Source: Bacteroidales bacterium (GTDB taxonomy: Bacteria; Bacteroidota; Bacteroidia; Bacteroidales; UBA12170). Taken from it: a stretch of DNA of 38,350 nucleotides. Positions 32,768-38,350 of this stretch are shown here, piece by piece (position 1 is the first letter of the stretch; each line of letters starts with the position of its first letter). A program made the position numbers and the translations under genes. The notes beneath the pieces are model-generated. The model saw nothing but the letters and a program-made list of their open reading frames with translations, searched no databases and was not told where the DNA came from. The stretch spans positions 1-38,350 of the forward strand of contig JAGGUP010000097.1 in NCBI GenBank assembly GCA_021158405.1. Reading direction: 5' to 3'.

Positions 32768-33157
32768 CTACTTTTGCGTTCGACGTAAGATTTTTAAAAT
32801 GGAAAAAATTTCGAAAGAAGTATAAATCAAATAATAGGCGAAAAATGTTAGAATAAAACCAATGGCATCATCCCGATTCAAAAGCACATAAATTAAAATT
32901 ACAGCTAAGAAAAGGAGCAGTTTTATTGTGGTAGTCAGTAAGAAAGCATTGATAAATTTCCCATGATTTTCGCTTGATTTTTTGAGTAAAAACCGGTGTA
33001 CTAACAAAGAGATAGAAAGAAAAAATAAGATAAGGATAGGCCAGGAAGAACTGATTAGATTTGTTGAGATGATATAGTTTAAACCAAAAGTAAGGAGGGC
33101 AATTAGGAGTGAAATGAGTATTATCTTTTTGCTGAATTGATGAAGTGTAGAATCCAT
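32768..33157 (-). CDS. Small four-helix membrane protein, ATP synthase-associated type
   Basis: A 129-residue protein with four predicted membrane helices and little else. I recognise no motif. In other Bacteroidota a protein of this size often sits between atpZ and atpB, and by that position it could be an AtpI-like assembly factor; this is inference from position only. Here the next gene downstream is queD, not atpB. It begins 8 bases after atpZ, so the two are co-transcribed. Confidence 0.6.
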   Translation of the reverse strand: MDSTLHQFSKKIILISLLIALLTFGLNYIISTNLISSSWPILILFFLSISLLVHRFLLKKSSENHGKFINAFLLTTTIKLLLFLAVILIYVLLNRDDAIGFILTFFAYYLIYTSFEIFSILKILRRTQK

Positions 33158-33165
33158 AGCGAAGT

Positions 33166-33381
33166 TTATTTTTTTATAAAATCTCTAATAGCAATATAAA
33201 TTGCCATAGCAACAGCACCGAGTGATAATACCAATGTAAATATCGGAAATTCCCATTTTATCAATTTATCTAATTGAAATCCGCCAAACATCCCTACACC
33301 AATAATCAGCCCCATTTGCATGGCAAGCCCGGAATATTTTACATAAGCATTAAGATTCTTTTTGGTCTTGTTTTTTTTCAT
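33166..33381 (-). CDS. AtpZ/AtpI family membrane protein
   Basis: A 71-residue protein with two membrane helices. The motif YSGLAMQMGLIIGVGMFGG, followed by FQLDKLIKWEFPIFTL, matches the AtpZ/AtpI family, which is linked to assembly of the F1Fo ATP synthase or to magnesium and calcium transport. Its start lies inside the end of the bactofilin gene (32-base overlap in another frame), a sign of tight coupling. No ATP synthase subunit gene is present in the window. Confidence 0.88.
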   Translation of the reverse strand: MKKNKTKKNLNAYVKYSGLAMQMGLIIGVGMFGGFQLDKLIKWEFPIFTLVLSLGAVAMAIYIAIRDFIKK

Positions 33382-33739
33382 TAGATGTTTTTGCGTCCGA
33401 ATGGCTCATATCACAACTTCCATTAAATGTAGCTCCTGATTCAATTGACAATTTTTTGGTTTTGATGCTCCCATTCATATTGACTGAGGCTTTTAAAAGC
33501 AGAAGGTTTTCAACGATTATATTGCCTGTTATTGTTCCGGAAAGATCTGCGTTTTGACAAAAAATATCTCCTTCAATAATTCCATTTTGTCCGACAACCA
33601 CTTTTCCTGTTGAACGAATGCTTCCAATTAGTTTCCCAACGATTCTAAAATCTCCTTCTGTAGAAATATCCCCTTTTAATACAGTACCTATACTGATAGT
33701 TGTAATGGTATTTGTATCAAATTCCCCGTTTTTTGCCAT
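33350..33739 (-). CDS. Bactofilin
   Basis: A cytoskeletal filament protein of 129 residues from the ATG at 33739. The right-handed beta-helix domain (about residues 10-110) shows the family pattern of short Gly- and Val/Ile-rich turns: TVLKGDISTEGDFRIVGKL, GKVVVGQNGIIEGDI, ADLSGTITGNIIVENLLLL. A hydrophilic tail rich in Ser, Lys and Asp follows. Bactofilins organise envelope synthesis or attach to the membrane. A longer start at 33766 overlaps the porW stop by one base (TAATG) and is possible. It lies between porW and atpZ. Confidence 0.9.
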   Translation of the reverse strand: MAKNGEFDTNTITTISIGTVLKGDISTEGDFRIVGKLIGSIRSTGKVVVGQNGIIEGDIFCQNADLSGTITGNIIVENLLLLKASVNMNGSIKTKKLSIESGATFNGSCDMSHSDAKTSNEKKQDQKES

Positions 33740-33765
33740 TTTTTTTTCTTTAATAGTTCTTAACA

Positions 33766-36444
33766 TTAGTGCATATATTTTTCATTGAAGAACAATAAGT
33801 ATTTTTCAATGTTTTGGTCGTTATTAAAGCGTGAATAATTTTCAGCCGAAATTACAAAAGTTTTTGAATCATTCCTAAGAAGGTTTGGAAAAACATAACT
33901 GTCAGAAGCAAAGGCTTTGAAATAGCGCATGGCCTCTTGTTGCGTTTTAAAATCTCCAATACTAATCACCTGTTTTTGATCCTTAAACGGGTAGGTGGTA
34001 AGGCTTAAGTTTGGCGCTTGCTTTTTATTAAAGTCTTGTATTCGTACTTGAATTGCATTTACATTGATTTTTTCTGCATCAAGGAAAACCAAAACAAAAT
34101 GTTTATCATTTGGCTTGGATATATAAAATGCAAGTGCTTCATTTAATAATTCATTTGAAATAGTATCGTTTTCATTTGCACGAGTTTCCAAATTTTCAAT
34201 TGTTTTTCCGCGTTGGGATAAAATATTTTTTGCTTGTAAAGCAATGGCAGCATTTGGATATTGTTTTACTAAACTTTCCAAGCTAGTATATAACGAATCC
34301 ATTACGCTTGTTTGAGCCAAAGAAATCGCTTTTATATACAAGAAATTTGCTTTTAATGGATGGTTATTCGTTTTGTCTAAAGCTTGATTTGCATAATATA
34401 AGGAAAGTAAATATTGCCCTTTTTCAAAGGCTTGATAAGTGCGTTTGTACTGATCGGAGAAATAGTTTTGTTTTTTCTCCATCTCAAAATAGTATGTCGG
34501 ATCTTGAACTAATTTAGCATAATCTGTATCAGGAAATTGGCTGATAATAAGATTCTTATATTTATTTTTTTGTTCAGCCTGTGTATTTTCATCATAAAGC
34601 ATATACAATTGAAAATAGACCTGTAATTGTTTCGGATGATCCTTCATTCGATTAGCAAAATCCTCAAAAACGATTAGCGCTTTTTCATCTTGTTTTAAGT
34701 CCTCCATATAAATGAATGCGGTTTGGTACAGTGCATCAGCAATTTGTAATTTGGCATTTTCAATTTGAGTTTCTGTTCTCGGAATATTTTTCAAATAATA
34801 GTTTCGAGAACGGGGGTCTGTTTTTGAACCATTACTTAAACTGTCTTTTATATTTTCGTTTTGACTTTCATCTTCAGTAGTTTCAAAATCATTAGTATTC
34901 GCAGCCTGCTTATTGCTTAACCTCCAATTATCAACCAGAGCTCTGTTTCCCCATTTCGCAATAAATTGGGTATAGCCCATGCTTTTTGCTTGAGGGTTAT
35001 AAAAATACCACTGTCCGCTTCCTCTTTGCATGCCAGCTCCACCGAGAGTATTTCTCATTTGGTTTCCCATTGCAATGCTTTGCTGTTTGGCAAATTCTTC
35101 ATCGCGCTGCTGATCTTCAGATTCTCTAACTATATTTATTAGGCTATCCGCCAAATCATTTAATATTTTTTCAGGAAGTTGTCCAAGAGCTAAAAGACTG
35201 TCTTGTTGTTGAACAATACTAAGCTGCTTGGATAATTTTTTAAAAATCACTGTTTCTTTAGAAATTTGATCGTAATTATCGTAGTTCGAAGGCAATTGCT
35301 GAAGTGTCGTATCGTAATAATTATTGGCGAGTAAATAATGTTCGAGATTAAACAATAGATCCGCAACTTTTAAGGAAGCCATCGCTTTTTGCGTTTTATT
35401 TTCAGTGCTACTTTTTACGGCATTTCGCAAATTTCGAATAGCACTTAAACTGTCCTTGTCTTTTAAATCTATATCTGCTATGGCGTAATAAATTTGATCA
35501 AGATAATTTTTGTTTTTACTGTCCTTTAGCATCTTGACCAAATGCTTACGCAAGTCCAAGCCATCTTTCGAATTATGAGTATATAAAAAAGCCAAATTAA
35601 TTTTGGCATTAAAAGCCATTCGGTAATCTGTATTTAATTTTATTACTTTCTGATAGTAGGAAGATGCAATGCCGGGCTGTTCTTCTTTTTGATACAGTTG
35701 AGCCAAAATATAGGACACGCGAGCCATTGTTTTTCTGTTGATGGGTAAACCCAAAGCACTTTCCAAATAAGGCTTTGCTTTTTCGGCTTGCTTGCTTTTC
35801 AAGAATAAATCGGCATAAACCAAATCCAGATTCTTTTGAACAAAAGGCGTTTGTTCTTCAACTAAAAGCAAGCTGAGCTCATCTAATAATGTTTCTGCTT
35901 TTTGAAAATTTCCTGATTCGATAAACGTTTTAGCAAGCCATAATTGCGCATCAGCTTTCGTTTTATTGTAGTAGTAACGACTGATTACAAAGTTAAAGCT
36001 TTGTCGAGCACTTGTATATTCTTGTTTTAGGAAATTTGCCTTTCCAATCAGCAGATAACTATCGTCTATCCAATTGCAATGCTCCCTATTTTTAAACCAC
36101 ATACTGTGTCTTAATGCGGTAAGCGACCCTTTTTCAATCGCTCTATCCATATCAGAGAGGAGAGGAGCTACTTGTGTTTTATTCCCATAATTGAAAACAT
36201 ACAGATTCTTGGTATAATCGTCTGAAAGAGACTTTTCTAATTTAATAAATCCATCTTTTAAGCTTTCGTTTCCATTCCACCAACCATTGTAATGAGCAGT
36301 AAGATTATGGTATGCACGTCTTGTAAATGTGTTCTTCTTTGTAGAGCATGAAGAAAGAACTAGTAAGGCAAATACAAGCAATGTCCAATTTCGAAAAGAA
36401 ATGGATATAATTTTACTGATTAATTGCGAATGTTTCAAAGTCAC
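33766..36444 (-). CDS. porW: T9SS-associated lipoprotein PorW/SprE
   Basis: A TPR-rich outer-membrane or periplasmic lipoprotein of about 892 residues. The lipobox LSSCSTKKN is followed by the conserved AYHNLTAHYNGWWNGNESL. TPR helices run through residues about 100-400 and 560-700. The stretch GQWYFYNPQAKSMGYTQF followed by KWGNRALVDNWR is a block I associate with PorW/SprE. The protein is needed for gliding or secretion through the type IX system. No ATG precedes the signal peptide: the longest frame starts with a TTG that lies inside a -7 box, so a GTG at 36444 (or TTG at 36438) is the likely start. It heads the bactofilin-atpZ operon. Confidence 0.88.
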   Translation of the reverse strand: MTLKHSQLISKIISISFRNWTLLVFALLVLSSCSTKKNTFTRRAYHNLTAHYNGWWNGNESLKDGFIKLEKSLSDDYTKNLYVFNYGNKTQVAPLLSDMDRAIEKGSLTALRHSMWFKNREHCNWIDDSYLLIGKANFLKQEYTSARQSFNFVISRYYYNKTKADAQLWLAKTFIESGNFQKAETLLDELSLLLVEEQTPFVQKNLDLVYADLFLKSKQAEKAKPYLESALGLPINRKTMARVSYILAQLYQKEEQPGIASSYYQKVIKLNTDYRMAFNAKINLAFLYTHNSKDGLDLRKHLVKMLKDSKNKNYLDQIYYAIADIDLKDKDSLSAIRNLRNAVKSSTENKTQKAMASLKVADLLFNLEHYLLANNYYDTTLQQLPSNYDNYDQISKETVIFKKLSKQLSIVQQQDSLLALGQLPEKILNDLADSLINIVRESEDQQRDEEFAKQQSIAMGNQMRNTLGGAGMQRGSGQWYFYNPQAKSMGYTQFIAKWGNRALVDNWRLSNKQAANTNDFETTEDESQNENIKDSLSNGSKTDPRSRNYYLKNIPRTETQIENAKLQIADALYQTAFIYMEDLKQDEKALIVFEDFANRMKDHPKQLQVYFQLYMLYDENTQAEQKNKYKNLIISQFPDTDYAKLVQDPTYYFEMEKKQNYFSDQYKRTYQAFEKGQYLLSLYYANQALDKTNNHPLKANFLYIKAISLAQTSVMDSLYTSLESLVKQYPNAAIALQAKNILSQRGKTIENLETRANENDTISNELLNEALAFYISKPNDKHFVLVFLDAEKINVNAIQVRIQDFNKKQAPNLSLTTYPFKDQKQVISIGDFKTQQEAMRYFKAFASDSYVFPNLLRNDSKTFVISAENYSRFNNDQNIEKYLLFFNEKYMH

Positions 36445-36465
36445 TATCTCTAAACTGTAATCTTG

Positions 36466-36473
36466 CAAAAATA
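36466..36473 (-). promoter_or_regulatory. -7 box of the porW operon
   Basis: The minus strand reads TATTTTTG, an exact -7 box. A TTG inside it is in frame with porW. Transcription should start near 36459, about 15 bases before the GTG at 36444. Confidence 0.5.
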
Positions 36474-36588
36474 TTTTAATTTTTCTGAAAAATCTGATTT
36501 AATATGCTAAATGAAAGAAAGTTTAGGATTAAATGAATAATTTCTGATGTCTTAAGATAAAAAGCGCCCCATAAAATAAGGAAATCTA

Positions 36589-36596
36589 TATCTTTG
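36589..36596 (+). promoter_or_regulatory. -7 box of the M23 peptidase gene
   Basis: TATCTTTG, an exact match, ends only 11 bases before the ATG at 36608, so the leader should be about 5-6 bases. It is divergent from the porW promoter, with about 115 bases between the boxes. Confidence 0.6.
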
Positions 36597-36607
36597 CTCG
36601 CTAGAGG

Positions 36608-37489
36608 ATGAAAAAGCAAAAAGATAAGAAACATTTAAAGAAATTAAGGTATAAGTACCGTTTGGTGTTGATGAACGAGGATAATTTTGAACAAAAAGTT
36701 AGCTTACGTTTATCGCAGTTGAATGTGATAGGTATACTTAGTGCGTTTTCTCTTTTTTGGATGGCTGTAATGATTTATTTATTGGCATTTACTTCTTTGC
36801 GTGAATATATTCCGGGCTACACCGATCCTTCTCTTGCTTCGCAGGTATATGAAATGGAGCTTAGTCTAGATTCATTAGAGAATATCTCTACTATTCAGAA
36901 TCAATATTTGACTAATTTGCAAAGAATACTTCGTGGTGAAGATTTAGATGATGAAAATGATTTGGCTCAGCAGGAGCCTATAGATTATAGCGGTATTGAG
37001 AATACTATTTCTTTGGAAGATTCTATTTTAAGGCAGGAAGTTGAAAGTCAGACTGCTTATAATCTTTATTTTTACGATGCGCAGTCGGCTGAATATGAAA
37101 GAGATATTGCAAACACTGGTCCTATGGTGTTTTTTAAACCTATCAACGGAATTATTACAAATCATTTTAATAGTGCAACTAAGCATTATGGAGTTGATTT
37201 AGTTTCTGAAAGAAATGATGCTGTAAAAGCTATTTATGATGGTATCGTTATTTTTTCAGATTGGACTGTTAATACAGGGTATGTGATTGCAATTCAGCAC
37301 CCTAATAATTTTATTTCGGTATATAAACATAATTCTGCACTTTTAAAAAGACAAGGGGATATTGTTAAATCCGGTGATCCAATATCCATTATTGGTGATT
37401 CAGGCGAACAAAGTAGTGGTCCACATTTACATTTTGAACTTTGGGCGAATGGATCTCCGGTAAATCCGCTCGATTATATAAATTTTTAG
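36608..37489 (+). CDS. M23 family metallopeptidase (LytM domain)
   Basis: A membrane-anchored peptidoglycan-peptidase-type protein of 293 residues. A basic N-terminus and one membrane helix (residues about 39-62) are followed by a coiled-coil-like spacer rich in Glu, Asp and Leu. The LytM domain is residues about 175-290: HYGVDL holds the first zinc His and Asp, KHNSALLKRQGDIVKSGD follows, and PHLHFELW provides the HxH pair. All zinc ligands are present, so it may be active on crosslinks; some relatives are only scaffolds. It is divergent from porW and meets the glutaminase gene tail to tail. Confidence 0.9.
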   Translation: MKKQKDKKHLKKLRYKYRLVLMNEDNFEQKVSLRLSQLNVIGILSAFSLFWMAVMIYLLAFTSLREYIPGYTDPSLASQVYEMELSLDSLENISTIQNQYLTNLQRILRGEDLDDENDLAQQEPIDYSGIENTISLEDSILRQEVESQTAYNLYFYDAQSAEYERDIANTGPMVFFKPINGIITNHFNSATKHYGVDLVSERNDAVKAIYDGIVIFSDWTVNTGYVIAIQHPNNFISVYKHNSALLKRQGDIVKSGDPISIIGDSGEQSSGPHLHFELWANGSPVNPLDYINF

Positions 37490-38350
37490 AATATAGATTG
37501 TCCACTTAAAGTAGTAAAAAGCTCTAAAGCTTTCATTCCACGTGCTGAATTCCCTTTTTTATTGAGTTTTGGACTCCAGACAGCAATCGTGTATTTGTCG
37601 GGATGAAAAGCAATAATGCCACCACCCACTCCACTTTTTCCGGGTAAGCCAACCTTAAAAGCAAATTCCCCCGATTCATCATAAAAACCACAGGAGAGCA
37701 TAATGGCATTGATCCTTTTCACTTGACTTTTGCTTAATGTTATGGATGAAAAATGAAAAGGCTCAATTAATGAAGCATAAGGAGAAAAAGCTTGTGCTAA
37801 TTGTTTGCAATTCATTGCTATGGAGCATTGATAATAATAAAAATCGAGCACATCTTCGCAGGGATTATTTATGTTGCGATGTGCTTTTAACATATGCACT
37901 AATGAAGCGTTGTGATGACCAGTTTCTTTTTCAGACTGAGCTATTTTTGGGTCGAAAGTTATGCTTTTATCTTGTGCTAATTCTTGTACAAAATGAAGCA
38001 GTTCCGCCTTGGGATTATCCAAATATGAAAGTAAAATATCTGCAATTACCAAAGCCCCCGCATTGATAAATGGATTGCGAGGAATACCGTTTTCATATTC
38101 TAACTGTACTATTGAATTGAAGGGACTTCCTGAAGGCTCAACACCAATTCGTTTCCAAATATTTTCGCCCAAAAGCGAAAAAGCCATGGAAAGCGTAAAT
38201 ACTTTTGAGATGCTTTGAATGGAAAAAAGCTCTTGACTATCGCCCAATTCAAAATGTTGGTCGTTTTTAGCTTGAAGAAAAACACCAAACTGATCTGGAT
38301 TTACCTTGGATAATTCAGGGATATAATTCGCTACTTTTCCTTTGGAAGCA
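37486..38350 (-). CDS. glsA: Glutaminase, 5' end missing
   Basis: Hydrolyses glutamine to glutamate and ammonia; cytoplasmic. About 287 residues are visible and the frame stays open to the window edge, so the first 10-20 residues are missing. The visible N-terminal part reads GKVANYIPELSKVNP, a start seen in glutaminases, and the catalytic Ser-Lys motif SIQSISKVFTLS follows. NPFINAGALV, the Tyr of YYYQCSIAMN, GLPGKSGVGGGI and the C-terminal GNSARGMKALE are all present. The stop overlaps the M23 gene stop by 4 bases on opposite strands. Confidence 0.94.
   Translation of the reverse strand, partial: ASKGKVANYIPELSKVNPDQFGVFLQAKNDQHFELGDSQELFSIQSISKVFTLSMAFSLLGENIWKRIGVEPSGSPFNSIVQLEYENGIPRNPFINAGALVIADILLSYLDNPKAELLHFVQELAQDKSITFDPKIAQSEKETGHHNASLVHMLKAHRNINNPCEDVLDFYYYQCSIAMNCKQLAQAFSPYASLIEPFHFSSITLSKSQVKRINAIMLSCGFYDESGEFAFKVGLPGKSGVGGGIIAFHPDKYTIAVWSPKLNKKGNSARGMKALELFTTLSGQSIF

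Overview
The window looks like a chromosomal segment of a low-GC Bacteroidota bacterium, probably near Bacteroidales; the exact lineage cannot be fixed from this sequence. Three things point there. Genes are preceded by the Bacteroidota sigma promoter (-7 box TAnnTTTG, sometimes with TTTG about 20 bases upstream) rather than by Shine-Dalgarno sites. The gene order HD hydrolase, lpxD, lpxC-fabZ fusion, lpxA, efp is typical of the phylum. Two type IX secretion (T9SS) proteins, PorX and PorW/SprE, are present. There are no tRNA or rRNA genes, CRISPR arrays, insertion sequences or phage genes; the window is mostly a housekeeping and cell-envelope region.

Layout: 1-340 is the end of pyrH. 349-1641 (-) is a MATE transporter. 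1731-4552 carries an exported glutathione peroxidase, galE and rmlB. 4859-6874 is a large LruC/DUF4842 lipoprotein, closed by a strong terminator. 7008-8915 is htpG. 9022-11795 is a lemA-TPM-TPM cluster followed by a CAP-SPOR protein. 11799-13577 (-) is a ClC-CBS chloride protein. 13937-16807 (-) is a purD, membrane protein, rnhB operon. 16992-18464 is a Wzx-like flippase. 18581-23751 (-) is the lipid A/EF-P operon. 24002-29862 (+) is porX, tsaE, alanine dehydrogenase, a secreted nuclease-fold protein and a sigma/anti-sigma pair. 29884-32660 (-) holds fabD, a Bax-inhibitor-1 protein, folE and queD. 32768-36444 (-) holds porW, bactofilin, atpZ and a small membrane protein. 36608-37489 is an M23 peptidase, and 37486-38350 (-) is a glutaminase cut by the window end.

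Many of these genes build or regulate the envelope: lipid A synthesis, glycan precursors and export, peptidoglycan-binding or peptidoglycan-cleaving proteins, bactofilin and the T9SS. The points most worth a second look are the sigma factor with a TPR-bearing membrane anti-sigma downstream of porX, the atpZ cluster without the rest of the ATP synthase operon, the channel-like residue in the ClC protein, and a run of clear promoters that change several start codons. No wholly new system is evident.
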